Assembly (NCBI GenBank): GCA_027485795.1
Contig: JAIXQK010000176.1
Location: 1-63,134, forward strand
DNA: 63,134 nt
Direction: 5' to 3'
DNA from: Oxalobacteraceae bacterium
GTDB lineage: Bacteria; Pseudomonadota; Gammaproteobacteria; Burkholderiales; Burkholderiaceae_D
Shown: piece after piece, positions 32,646 to 41,435 of the stretch
Position numbering within the stretch: the stretch's first letter is position 1
How the letters are laid out: each line of letters starts with the position of its first letter
Notes under the pieces: model-generated
Told to the model about the DNA's origin: nothing
What the model saw: only the letters and a program-made list of their open reading frames with translations
The model's database searches: none
Translations under genes and position numbers: made by a program

Positions 32646-35555
32646 TCACAACTGCAAAAACAGCCAATAACCATTGGCAGTGAGTAGCAGGCTTAATACG
32701 CCGATAGCAGTCGACACATGGAGCATCCGCATTGATCGGAACAGCACGCCCCAAAATGCCATACCAAGGCCAAGCAATACGATCGATTTTGCATAGATGA
32801 ACCACTGCTGACGCTCGGCGGCGACGGCACTCGCTCCCTGGTGACTCTGAGCGACTGCCATCAATTCCTGCTTACGTTGTTCAAGAAAGTTATCCGCCTT
32901 GGCGCGATCTGAAAGTTCTTTATCATCGCCGCCCGAGGTCGATCCACTTGAAGCGGTCCCGGTTGACGCTACTGCAACCGTACCCGCAGACCCGACTGCA
33001 CCAGCGGCCTGAACAACGCCTTGCTGTAGCTTTTCGACCGTCAAAATGACTGACTCTGGTGCGATCCGGTAGACCGTTTGCTGTACGCTCGCCATCTGAT
33101 GCACGATACGCGCATCAGTTGCGATATTTTCATTCACAACAAAACCGTGCTGGGTAACAGACTCACCCACCATCGTTACACCATAGGTGAGAAAGAGTGC
33201 AGGAAGTAGTACCGCACTTGAATATCGCAACCTCTTATTCAAGTTTGCTTCTTCGCTACTCGCTGGTGCCTTGCCTTGGCTTTCGCTCATGATGGGTCCT
33301 CCTTCGTCTGATGCCAACAGTGTGCGTTTGCCGTCATCCCAGGTATTGGGCGCTGTTAGGGTTGCAGTATTGCCGACGATAAGTGCTGGCATTGGTACCG
33401 GCTGGTGCACGAACGGCAATATCGGTAGCAATGGCAACCTGCTGGCTGATGTGATTGATTTTGCAGACCGTATCGCCTCGACGTAGCCAAAAATCTTAAA
33501 GGTTCGATCGCGCGTTGCTTCCATGCGCTTGTCGATGCCGCCAATCTGAATCGGACCGTCGGATGATTCATTCGCTGTCGGATCGAAAGCGTACCTAGCA
33601 TCCGACAACCGTCGGTTTGCAGGTAGCCCATCCGCGTCCGTGAGCTCTCGTCGTTCAGCAGGCTTTTTTGCATCGCGAAGACGTTGGCTCAAGCCCGCAG
33701 AGATTCCCGGCGGCAGCGAACTACCCGTGCCACCCGACGTATCTTGAAGCGCACGAATCTCGCCTGGACCTTCAGTAGCTGCAAGTGCGGTGTTGGTATT
33801 AGTAGCACCTTCCTTATCACGAAGCGCGCGCGGGTCTGCCGGACCATCGTTTTTTGTTTTGGCTTTGTCCGAACGGTTATCGGTATCGGTATCGGCTACT
33901 GCTCGTTGGTCTGCCGGGCCATCACTTTTACCTACAGCCTTACCAGAGATGGCTTCAGCATCAGCATCGCGTGCTGCACGTTGGTCTACGGGACCATCGC
34001 TTTTACCAGTAGTCTTCTTAGAACTGTTATCGGCGTCAGCATCGCGTGCTGAACGCTGGTCTGCCGGACCATCGCTTTTACCAGTGGTCTTCTTGGAACT
34101 GCTATCGGCGTCAGCATCGCGTGCTGAACGCTGGTCAGCCGGACCATCGCTTTTACCAGTGGTCTTCTGGGAACTGCTATCAGCATCGGCATCACGTACT
34201 GCGCGTTGGTCTGCTGCTCCGTCATTTTTATCTAAGGATTTTTTCGCACTGATGTCAGCATCGGTATCGCGTACCGCACGTTGATCTGCCGGCCCATTAT
34301 TTTTAGCTGAGGCTTTGGTCGAATTGATATCGGCATCGGTATCGCGCAAGGTGCGAATGTCCGACTTGCCTTCAACTTTTAATGCTTCGTCGCTAGCAAG
34401 TTCTTTCGTGCGTGCGTTATTCTGAAGCGATTCCAGCGAGGTATCGGCATCGAGCTCTTTTGACAGCCGATCAGTGTTCTGCCGCATCGTGTTCGAGATA
34501 CGGGTTTCCATTTCCGATGGCTGCTCTGCTCCCTTTCTAGTGCCACTCTGGGTCTGACGTGCCTGATCCTCACCTTTACCGGCCTCACCTGTCTCCTCTT
34601 CCCACTCTTTCTTGCGTTGGAATACCACCCCTTCTTCCTGCTTGCTAGTTCGAAGGGCTGGTATATCGGATTTCTTGGCAACGACGGATACACGCGTCGC
34701 CTCTTCTGGCACATCATTTTTGAGAAAAATAATGTTCAGATAGCGCTCAAATTCCTTCTCGCTGACTTCGAATGAGACGAGCATGCGGCGAAACAAATCG
34801 CTTTCAACCTTCACCACCTTGTGGTCGGACATCATGGTGTCACACGCATTCAAAAGAATGCACAAGCGCTGGCGCTCATCAAGCATTGGCGCTGCCAAAG
34901 CAAAGAACTGCGGCGCGCGCACCTTGCTCACATAGCGTAGTCCCGCCTTCAGCAGTGCGGACGACCCACCCACAGCCGCATTCAGCCTTCCGACTTCTTC
35001 CTCCGCCATCGAGCCGTCCGCTGCCATCATGTAAATCAGGGACACAACTAATGCCAATGGTGGGGTGAGCGTAGCTGTATTCGCGGCAATATCGAAGTCG
35101 CCGAAAATAGACGTCTTATCCTTGATCGTAATTGCGTCGAAGTAGGGCTGAAAGCTTGCCTTAGCAAAGCCCATGGCAGCCAGCATTCGGTTAAAAAGCT
35201 GCTCCTCAGCTGCTACCATCACACCGTCTGCCATCAGCGAATCGCAGACGTTCATCAGCAAGCAAAGCCGAACCCTTTGATCCAGCAAAGCCGGAGCATC
35301 CTTCAGAAACTGATCGACGCTGTTTTTTTCTGAATACGCAATTGCTCGCTTCAGCGTATCAGCATCAGTACCGACGACCGCTTGTAGTTGGCTGGCTTCA
35401 TATTCGGAGATATCAGTATCGACTGCCATCATGTACAAAATGGCCGCCACAACACAGAGCCGAGGCGTCAGCGCGGGAGATTCAGATATCTCTACTGACG
35501 CGCCGCCCTCTTCGAGCGATTGAACTAACTGTGGGAAACGGTCAGGTGATCCCAT
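32646..35555 (-). CDS. Large double-TerB protein with 25-residue repeats and C-terminal membrane segments
   Basis: A 969-residue protein with no signal peptide. Two TerB-like helical domains (about residues 30-140 and 165-270) share the pattern LYMMAVDTDISEYEASQL and IYMMAADGSMAEEEVGRL with conserved acidic residues. A long charged, probably disordered linker follows, holding about nine 25-residue repeats (GPADQRSARDADADSSSKK type, residues about 395-600). The C-terminal third has a membrane segment LLPALFLTYGVTMVG, a loop with coiled-coil character, and two more segments (SIVLLGLGMAFWGVL; IGVLSLLLTANGYWLFL). TerB-like domains are linked to tellurite and stress systems and membrane sensing. 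This architecture was not recognised. Confidence 0.75.
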   Translation of the reverse strand: MGSPDRFPQLVQSLEEGGASVEISESPALTPRLCVVAAILYMMAVDTDISEYEASQLQAVVGTDADTLKRAIAYSEKNSVDQFLKDAPALLDQRVRLCLLMNVCDSLMADGVMVAAEEQLFNRMLAAMGFAKASFQPYFDAITIKDKTSIFGDFDIAANTATLTPPLALVVSLIYMMAADGSMAEEEVGRLNAAVGGSSALLKAGLRYVSKVRAPQFFALAAPMLDERQRLCILLNACDTMMSDHKVVKVESDLFRRMLVSFEVSEKEFERYLNIIFLKNDVPEEATRVSVVAKKSDIPALRTSKQEEGVVFQRKKEWEEETGEAGKGEDQARQTQSGTRKGAEQPSEMETRISNTMRQNTDRLSKELDADTSLESLQNNARTKELASDEALKVEGKSDIRTLRDTDADINSTKASAKNNGPADQRAVRDTDADISAKKSLDKNDGAADQRAVRDADADSSSQKTTGKSDGPADQRSARDADADSSSKKTTGKSDGPADQRSARDADADNSSKKTTGKSDGPVDQRAARDADAEAISGKAVGKSDGPADQRAVADTDTDNRSDKAKTKNDGPADPRALRDKEGATNTNTALAATEGPGEIRALQDTSGGTGSSLPPGISAGLSQRLRDAKKPAERRELTDADGLPANRRLSDARYAFDPTANESSDGPIQIGGIDKRMEATRDRTFKIFGYVEAIRSAKSITSASRLPLLPILPFVHQPVPMPALIVGNTATLTAPNTWDDGKRTLLASDEGGPIMSESQGKAPASSEEANLNKRLRYSSAVLLPALFLTYGVTMVGESVTQHGFVVNENIATDARIVHQMASVQQTVYRIAPESVILTVEKLQQGVVQAAGAVGSAGTVAVASTGTASSGSTSGGDDKELSDRAKADNFLEQRKQELMAVAQSHQGASAVAAERQQWFIYAKSIVLLGLGMAFWGVLFRSMRMLHVSTAIGVLSLLLTANGYWLFLQL
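33745..34366 (-). repeat. 75-bp coding tandem repeat
   Basis: About nine in-frame units of 75 bp in the TerB-protein gene. The central ones are nearly identical (GPADQRSARDADAD, then SSKKTTGKSD); the outer ones have diverged, as expected for ongoing expansion and contraction in the middle. Confidence 0.85.
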
Positions 35556-35733
35556 GGGCTAGCCTATTCGGTTGATGGCGCCGCAGGAAATCGGATAAAT
35601 CGGTGAGGTCTTTATTCAGGATAGCGGCAAGCTCGAACCTATTCATGGCATGCTTCGCCGATCGCTGCGGCGCAGGCAAAAAGCCTGGTGCTGCGATCAT
35701 TTGAATATTGCTTGAAGCTGAGCGGAAGGCCAT
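35542..35733 (-). CDS. Possible small protein upstream of the TerB-domain gene
   Basis: A 63-residue frame whose 3' end overlaps the start of the TerB gene by 14 bp, an arrangement typical of translational coupling. Its C-terminal half (MNRFELAAILNKDLTDLSDF) could form an amphipathic helix. No good ribosome-binding site is visible before 35733, and the internal Met at about residue 30 is another candidate start. No family recognised; could be chance. Confidence 0.42.
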   Translation of the reverse strand: MAFRSASSNIQMIAAPGFLPAPQRSAKHAMNRFELAAILNKDLTDLSDFLRRHQPNRLAHGIT

Positions 35734-36021
35734 GATGCGAGTTGATTAAACGTATAGGCAGCTTGAGCCCCATACTACGTTTGGCCTAACTAGCGATATA
35801 CATTCGCCCTCATACAAGCTCTCAAACACTCTCAATTCGATACGATCAACGAGTGAAGTTACTATCAAATTACGATTTGTTTACCTACACCATGCGCCGC
35901 TTGGCGTACGGCTGTGACGGTAGTAGTCTTGAGTCCGTGAATACATCGATAGCGACAACTGAATGCTCACAAAAACTCATAATTTCCAACGTTCTTGCAA
36001 GATGCGTCGGCAATAAGACTC

Positions 36022-38013
36022 ATGATGACTAGCCAAGCGAGATGTAGCCGTATTTCTTCGAAAATTGATTGTCTGGCAACCGTCTGCCGCCTTCTTTTCT
36101 TGTCTCTATGGCTTGTTAGTACTGCGAGTTGGGGTGCGATCGTCGACCCCCTGAATGAGCGCGCCTATTTCGTCGATAAAGATGCTGCGTTTGATATCGG
36201 CACGATTGAACAAGCACCGTTCAAGCCGTTCGCAAAAAGATTGAATATCGGCTACCAGACGGCTCCGATTTGGCTACGGCTACTCGTTGTGCCCGAAGCA
36301 AAGCCAATGGAATCTAACGACAACCCAAGCTCAGGGCATTTGGTGTTACGGGTTGGCCCGCACGACACCAATCAAATTGAGGTGTATGAGTTCAACGACG
36401 GTCAATGGCTACAACAGACCGCTGGAGATTTTTTTCCTACGCGCGATACAAGGTGTGCCGACGATTACTTCTGCTTCAGATTACGTGATCACTCGAGCGA
36501 ACCAAAAATAATTTATCTGAAGATTCAGACGTATAACTTCCTGATGTTCGACTCAGAAGTATTGGCACTGGAGAATCTGGCAGAAGCTAGCGGCAGCCGG
36601 ATGAGGCGTATTGCGGCTTCGCTGACGATGGCAGTGTTCATGCTGATTATTGGTTTGTACTGGCTGATAACGCATCGGTCCAAGCTTACTGTTGTGTACT
36701 TCATTTTCCAGATTTTTGTTTTGAGCTATCTAATCAGTATCTATGGATTTCCAAACCGATGGTTTCCTGATCTACCAGTAGCTGTTGTCGATGGCCTACC
36801 TCACGTGCTGTTTATCTTGCGGACTTTTTTGTTGTCACTGGCGATCTATGTCGTGATACGGCCATACTGTGCTGCACCTTTATACCCGAAACTGATTTTC
36901 AGCCTACTGGCTATTTGCATAATCAATCTCATCGCCTTCTCTGCCGGCTTCAAGACACTTGCTATCCAATTGAATCTGATCGTGTTTTCTATACAACCCA
37001 CGGTTCATTTGTATGGCTTGATCAAGTCGAGAGGCATGGTTAAGAACGTCAAGATTTTACTTTATGCCGGTTATTCCGTTTATTGTGTACTGCTATCTGG
37101 CTCCATCATCCCGGCGCTGCTGGTCAATGATGTTGGCGTATTCGAAGGCTCGATCCAGCACATCACCGATTGGCGTCTTAATGGCACCATTGTTGGCGTA
37201 TTCGTACTTCTCCTGATCAAATTTGAAGAAGATTATCGTGAAAAATTAAAGTCTGAAAAATATAACCAACTTCAAATCGATGCACTTGAGGCGAAATCCT
37301 CAGCGGCGCTACTAGCAGATAGAAATACCTTGATTGACCTGCTAACGCATGATCTCAAGAACCCCTTGGGGACGATCACTTTTGCATCAAGCGCGCTTAG
37401 AGAGCAGGTGAAGAACAACCCATCTGCAGCAAAGCGTCTGACGAATATCGATTTGAGCGTAACCCGCATGAATAACTTGATCGAGCATGTCGCACTATCG
37501 ACTCGCGTTGATCGCTATCATGCTCCATTGAGTCATCTGCCGTCACCTGCAAACGAGCTGATTGACGAATTGATCGAAATCTATCCCGATCGTGAAAGAT
37601 TTGATATCTCTGTGGATGATGAGATAAGTTTCAAGGCAGATCGGGATATGCTGAGTGTGGTTTTCGGCAACCTGATCGATAACGCCTATAAGTACGGGCA
37701 CGCTGCCGGAAAGATCAAAATTTCTGTGACCAGCGAGAGCCACCTCCCCAGTAAACAAGAGACGACAACCGGCGCGTCAGTAAGTCCACACGCGTCATTG
37801 CATTTCAAGGTCAGCAATCCCATCGGCACCTATGGCGCACCGGACGAAGACCGTGTATTCGAGCGTTACTACCGCCCTGCTAGTTCAATGAGTTTGCCCG
37901 GCATGGGGCTGGGCTTGAGTCTGGTCAAGGCGGCTGCCGCCAAAATTGGGGCGACGGTCGATTACCTGCATGATGAAGAAACGGTCACTTTTTCCGTCAA
38001 GGTTCCGAATTGA
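36022..38013 (+). CDS. 7TMR-DISM sensor histidine kinase
   Basis: A 663-residue membrane kinase. After a signal/anchor segment (LLFLSLWLVSTASWG), a periplasmic beta domain of the 7TMR-DISMED2 type spans about residues 45-190, then seven membrane segments (about 200-400). The kinase part has the H box LLTHDLKNPLGTITF, the N box VFGNLIDNAYKYG and the G box GMGLGLSLV, so it is complete. 7TMR-DISM proteins sense ligands such as carbohydrates through the outer domain. Its stop overlaps the response-regulator frame. By eye the coding sequence is AT-richer than the flanking genes. The ATG at 36022 or 36025 is preferred to an upstream TTG. Confidence 0.85.
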   Translation: MMTSQARCSRISSKIDCLATVCRLLFLSLWLVSTASWGAIVDPLNERAYFVDKDAAFDIGTIEQAPFKPFAKRLNIGYQTAPIWLRLLVVPEAKPMESNDNPSSGHLVLRVGPHDTNQIEVYEFNDGQWLQQTAGDFFPTRDTRCADDYFCFRLRDHSSEPKIIYLKIQTYNFLMFDSEVLALENLAEASGSRMRRIAASLTMAVFMLIIGLYWLITHRSKLTVVYFIFQIFVLSYLISIYGFPNRWFPDLPVAVVDGLPHVLFILRTFLLSLAIYVVIRPYCAAPLYPKLIFSLLAICIINLIAFSAGFKTLAIQLNLIVFSIQPTVHLYGLIKSRGMVKNVKILLYAGYSVYCVLLSGSIIPALLVNDVGVFEGSIQHITDWRLNGTIVGVFVLLLIKFEEDYREKLKSEKYNQLQIDALEAKSSAALLADRNTLIDLLTHDLKNPLGTITFASSALREQVKNNPSAAKRLTNIDLSVTRMNNLIEHVALSTRVDRYHAPLSHLPSPANELIDELIEIYPDRERFDISVDDEISFKADRDMLSVVFGNLIDNAYKYGHAAGKIKISVTSESHLPSKQETTTGASVSPHASLHFKVSNPIGTYGAPDEDRVFERYYRPASSMSLPGMGLGLSLVKAAAAKIGATVDYLHDEETVTFSVKVPN

Positions 38014-38753
38014 AAACTCAACAGCTAGCCAACATGGTGCAACCATTGCTTCTGATATCGGTCGCACTGGTTGAGGACGACGAGTTATTGCGTGCCGAGG
38101 TCGGTGATCATCTGCGTGGTCATGGATTTTTAGTCAATGCGGTTAATTCCGCACGCGCGCTTGACGATCTGATCACCCAAACACCGGTAGATATCTTCGT
38201 CGTTGATCTCAACCTACCCGGTGAAGATGGCTTAAGCCTGTCCAACCGCTTGCGTCGAACGCTACCCGATGCGGGCATTGTGATCATGACAGCCAAAGTG
38301 ACCCTGAGTGATCGAATCGCTGGCTACGATGTCGGTGGTGCCGATGTCTATCTGACCAAGCCGGTGGCGCCAGATGAATTGGTGATGATTCTTCGCAGCC
38401 TTGGCAGACGGGTGAAGCCGGTCCGCGATGATCAAGCCTTGTCGTTGAGTCTAAGACAGCGAACCCTTCAAGGCGCTAGCTTGGCTACTGTCTTGCGGCT
38501 CACGATGCGAGAAAAAATGCTACTCGTCGCTCTGGCTCAAGCACAAGACAACACATTGGATTCAGCTATCTTGTGCGATGTGTGCAGCGGCCATACCGAG
38601 GAAGAGACCATTAGCAAACACGCGCTGGAGGAAATCGTTGCGCGATTGAGAAAGAAGATCCGCAATGCGCAATCCGAAGGTTCTGAACCCGCTCTTAAGT
38701 CGGTGTGGGGTGTGGGCTACCAGCTTTGCGTTCAGATCAACCTAGTTCCCTGA
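38010..38753 (+). CDS. OmpR-type response regulator
   Basis: A 247-residue (or 239 if the ATG at 38034 is used) two-component regulator. The receiver has the acidic pair VEDDE, phospho-acceptor Asp in VVDLNLPGEDG, the Thr in IVIMTAK and the Lys in VYLTKPV. The C-terminal winged helix is a diverged OmpR/PhoB type (VARLRKKIRNAQ, KSVWGVGYQL). The TTG start at 38010 overlaps the kinase stop (TTGA). It is the partner of the 7TM kinase. Targets are unknown; the TerB unit divergent from the kinase is a reasonable candidate. Confidence 0.85.
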   Translation: MKTQQLANMVQPLLLISVALVEDDELLRAEVGDHLRGHGFLVNAVNSARALDDLITQTPVDIFVVDLNLPGEDGLSLSNRLRRTLPDAGIVIMTAKVTLSDRIAGYDVGGADVYLTKPVAPDELVMILRSLGRRVKPVRDDQALSLSLRQRTLQGASLATVLRLTMREKMLLVALAQAQDNTLDSAILCDVCSGHTEEETISKHALEEIVARLRKKIRNAQSEGSEPALKSVWGVGYQLCVQINLVP

Positions 38754-38763
38754 GCCGACAACT

Positions 38764-38940
38764 GCCGCTGGCTAGGCGGAGGTGTCGCAGACAGTACATT
38801 AAGTACCGCAAGGGATTTGACCAATACAGCGAGATTTGAAAAATGTCGCTGGCTAGGCGGAGGTGTCGCTGGCTAGGCGGAGGTGTCGCAGACAGTACAT
38901 AAAGTACGGCAAGACACCTCCAACAACGCCAGCGACATTT
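38764..38940. repeat. Dispersed palindromic element, double copy near 38.8 kb, with bidirectional terminator layout
   Basis: Two cores are present: GCAGACAGTAC-ATTAA-GTACCGCAAG (38787-38812) and GCAGACAGTAC-ATAAA-GTACGGCAAG (38888-38913). The second sits in a long nested hairpin with arms TGTCGCTGGC and GGAGGTGTC pairing with GACACCTCC and GCCAGCGACA (to 38937). A 23-base unit starting CGCTGGCTAGGCGG occurs at 38766, 38847 and 38867, the last two overlapping with a 20-base period. T runs follow on both strands (ATTTTTT at 38937, and on the minus strand at about 38842), so it could stop both the response-regulator and motA transcripts. Confidence 0.85.
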
Positions 38941-38941
38941 T

Positions 38942-39805
38942 TTACTTGCCGCGGAGCCCGTCAAAGACTTCGGCGAACCCAGGCTGATTCTGGTGCGAGA
39001 TAACGCTCCGCGCCGCCTCAATCACCAACGGCACTGGGTGACCACGCAAGGTCTGCACAATCATTTCATTGATGACTTTGTAGATCTGGCCGTCTTCGTC
39101 AATGATTTGCCCGAGACGCGCGGCGAGCGGGTCAAACACGCCATACGCCACGAACACCCCAAGGAAGGTACCGACCAGCGCCGAACCAATCAGCGCACCT
39201 AGTACGGGTGGCGGCTGGTCAATCGCACCCATGGTTTTCACCACACCCAACACGCAGGCCACGATACCTAGCGCGGGGAGCGCACCGGCCACGTTAGAAA
39301 GCATGCCCTGGAATTTCAATTCATCGTGATGGTGGGTTTTAATGTAGTTCTTCATCACGTCATCGACTGCATCAGCGTCGAGGTTGCCCTGAGCGATCAC
39401 GACCAGTCGCAGCGTGTCGCAAATCATGTGAACGATGGAATGGTCTGCGGCGAGCTTGGGGTATTCACCAAAAATAGCGGATGAATCCGGATTCTCGACG
39501 TGCGCTTCAAGGGCAACGGCGCCCTCCTTTTTCATCACGTTGAGCAGCTTGCCGACCATGAGAATCAGATCGAGATAATCTTGCGGTTTCCATTTGGGCC
39601 CCGCAATACAGCGCCCGATGCCACCAAAACCGCCTTTGAAGATCAGCATACTGTTGGCGATCAGCTGCGCACCGATACCCGAGCCCACAATAATGAAGCC
39701 CTCAATCGGCGCCGCCTTAATAATCGGCGCCATCTTCCCGCCGGCCATGATGTAGCCGCCGAATACGCAGCCAAACACGACACCTAGTCCCACGAAAAAA
39801 AACAT
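38942..39805 (-). CDS. motA: Flagellar motor stator protein MotA
   Basis: A 287-residue protein of normal length, with four membrane segments: FFFVGLGVVFGCVFGGYIMA at the start, a second at about 34-50, and the pair after residue 170 (ALPALGIVACVLGVVKTMGA; GALIGSALVGTFLGVFVAYG). The conserved stator features (PPPVLGALIGSALVG, FDPLAARL, HPVPLVIEAAR) are intact. The ATG at 39805 follows AAGGAGAGG. MotA forms the proton channel with MotB, but no motB lies on either side: downstream is the palindromic element and upstream another unit. motB must be elsewhere or lost. Confidence 0.92.
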   Translation of the reverse strand: MFFFVGLGVVFGCVFGGYIMAGGKMAPIIKAAPIEGFIIVGSGIGAQLIANSMLIFKGGFGGIGRCIAGPKWKPQDYLDLILMVGKLLNVMKKEGAVALEAHVENPDSSAIFGEYPKLAADHSIVHMICDTLRLVVIAQGNLDADAVDDVMKNYIKTHHHDELKFQGMLSNVAGALPALGIVACVLGVVKTMGAIDQPPPVLGALIGSALVGTFLGVFVAYGVFDPLAARLGQIIDEDGQIYKVINEMIVQTLRGHPVPLVIEAARSVISHQNQPGFAEVFDGLRGK

Positions 39806-39873
39806 CTGCCTCTCCTTGTGCAAGCGGATTAGGGGCCTAATGACCCAGGCCGCACGCTATCGTCTGTTAAATC

Positions 39874-39904
39874 GGCACGAGATCGGAGAATTCAAGCTCG
39901 TGCC
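39874..39904 (-). promoter_or_regulatory. Inverted repeat upstream of motA
   Basis: GGCACGAG (39874-39881) and CTCGTGCC (39897-39904), an eight-base perfect inverted repeat with 15 bases between, about 70-100 bp before the motA start. On the minus strand GCCGATTT overlaps the left arm and resembles a flagellar sigma-28 -10 box, but its -35 partner is poor. Confidence 0.4.
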
Positions 39905-40005
39905 AGACAGTACCATGGCAATTGTGAAACAAACTCCCGAATAACGCTACCCTTGCGGGCCAAAGTAAGTATTCGAGACCATGGAATTATCTTTTTGAGA
40001 ATAGA

Positions 40006-40221
40006 TTAACCAATCACCCAACACCACAGCCCAACACAATCGCCGCTCGCCCATTGAATAACGAGATCAATCAAAGCGCCAATTAGCATTGCGGGCACAC
40101 CAAAATAAAGCATGATCAGCACCCAAGCGGCCGCTGTCGGCCGTGGCTTGTCCAGATCTAGGCCGCGAATCCGATTCGTGTGATGGGATGCTTGGTTGCT
40201 GAGTTTTGCGGGTTTGCGCAT
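40006..40221 (-). CDS. Small membrane protein paired with FemAB-like gene (copy 2)
   Basis: A 71-residue protein, paralogue of the one at 22004. It shares the basic N-terminus, the D/E-x-P-R-x-T stretch, the two hydrophobic segments and the C-terminal signature DLVIQWASGDCVGLWC with two Cys. The ATG at 40221 is taken; a TTG lies one codon upstream. It is divergent from the FemAB-like gene at 40432 with about 210 bp between. Function unknown; probably inner membrane. Confidence 0.68.
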   Translation of the reverse strand: MRKPAKLSNQASHHTNRIRGLDLDKPRPTAAAWVLIMLYFGVPAMLIGALIDLVIQWASGDCVGLWCWVIG

Positions 40222-40431
40222 CAATTAGATCGCTTGGTGGGTCATTGCGGATTATATCGACCGGGAATACGCTCGGAACAAGACAGCAAGCTTGCAATCA
40301 TTCCAAGGCATAAAGCGTGAACGAACTGGTACCTAACGAAATAAACTGTTGAACTGAGCTGTGGACGTAAGCTGTGAAATTAAGCTTTGTCTTGGCCTTC
40401 GCCGGGGCGACCATGTTGAGACCTGAAGTCA

Positions 40432-41346
40432 ATGAATGTCATTTGGAACCAAACACCGCGTGAGCAATGGGATGCTGCACACGCGGCTAACAGCGCAGCC
40501 ATGCAGCAGCACTGGATGTATGGCGCCAGTATGCGCCTGCCGGGCATGCAAATCCATCGTGCTGAAGTTCGGCTTGACGGCAAAACCGTCGCCTTAGCGC
40601 AGTTTGTTTGCCGACGTTATGCCTACCTGTTCGGCGTGGCACTCTGCACGCGCGGCCCGATCTGGCTCAGCGAGGTGTCCGATACCGACAAGGCGCGTAT
40701 TCACAGCGCACTCAAACGATCGCTACCCATGTCTTGGCCACGCATTATTTTGTTTTCACCGGACCTCACCGATCCCAAGCATCCCAGCATGGCACCGTTA
40801 ACACGGGTGCTCACCGGTTACTCAACCGTGATGCTCGATTTGTCGCAACCATTGACAGCGCTTCGCGCTGGACTGCACCCGTACTGGCGCAACCGGTTGT
40901 CTGCTGCCGACCGCTCAGGCCTGAAGATCACCGAGTTGGCACATGATTCGGCCGAGTTACCGCGAGTTCTAGCTGAAGAAAACACACAACGCGAGCGCAA
41001 GCGTTTCTATGCATTACCGCTGGGCTTTATTGAGCATTACCTTGAAGAGGGTGGTGCAGAGTCTGCACTCATTCTTCAAGCAAGCTGGCAATCGCGTCCT
41101 GTTGCAGCGATGTTATTTCTGATTCATGGCAGTAGCGCCACTTACCAACTGGGCTGGACCAACCCGCAAGGCCGCGCACTGAATGCGCACAATCTGGTTC
41201 TGTGGGGCGCCATAGAGCGACTCCAGCAGCGTGGCATCGTGAAACTCGATCTTGGAGGCGTGAATACGCACGACCTGCCCGGCATTTCGCGCTTCAAGAT
41301 CAACACCGGTGGTGAGGTCATTACCTATGCCGGTGGCTATGTTTAA
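40432..41346 (+). CDS. FemAB/GNAT-like transferase (copy 2)
   Basis: A 304-residue paralogue of the protein at 22235, alignable over its full length: EQWDAAHAANSAAMQQHWMYG, CTRGPIWLSEVS, LTRVLTGYSTVMLDLS, MLFLIHGSSATYQLGWT, AHNLVLWGAIERLQQRG, KLDLGGVNT and RFKINTGGEVITYAGGY. The C-terminal half carries the FemAB/GNAT signature. It is again divergent from a small IQWA...GLWC membrane protein. Predicted to transfer an acyl or aminoacyl group; substrate unknown. Convergent with the methyltransferase gene. Confidence 0.75.
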   Translation: MNVIWNQTPREQWDAAHAANSAAMQQHWMYGASMRLPGMQIHRAEVRLDGKTVALAQFVCRRYAYLFGVALCTRGPIWLSEVSDTDKARIHSALKRSLPMSWPRIILFSPDLTDPKHPSMAPLTRVLTGYSTVMLDLSQPLTALRAGLHPYWRNRLSAADRSGLKITELAHDSAELPRVLAEENTQRERKRFYALPLGFIEHYLEEGGAESALILQASWQSRPVAAMLFLIHGSSATYQLGWTNPQGRALNAHNLVLWGAIERLQQRGIVKLDLGGVNTHDLPGISRFKINTGGEVITYAGGYV

Positions 41347-41435
41347 AGTCGCGAGGTGCTATCAACGACACCATTTCGGTTTTGCAGAGACTGCCGAAGT
41401 CCCCAGCAACACCAACGGCATTTGGTTAGAGGCGT

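Noticed and set aside
33745-34366. Regular 75-bp repeats considered as a CRISPR array
   Set aside because: The repeats are contiguous, in frame and translate to a 25-residue unit; there are no unique spacers.
39901-39920. CAGACAGTAC followed by TGGCAA upstream of motA as another element core
   Set aside because: The second half (GTACGGCAAG) is not preserved and no flanking arms are found.
41355-41425. Possible fourth relative of the dispersed palindromic element between the FemAB-like and methyltransferase genes
   Set aside because: Only the GCAGAGA start and an ACGGCATTT end look alike, with a large deletion between; could be chance.
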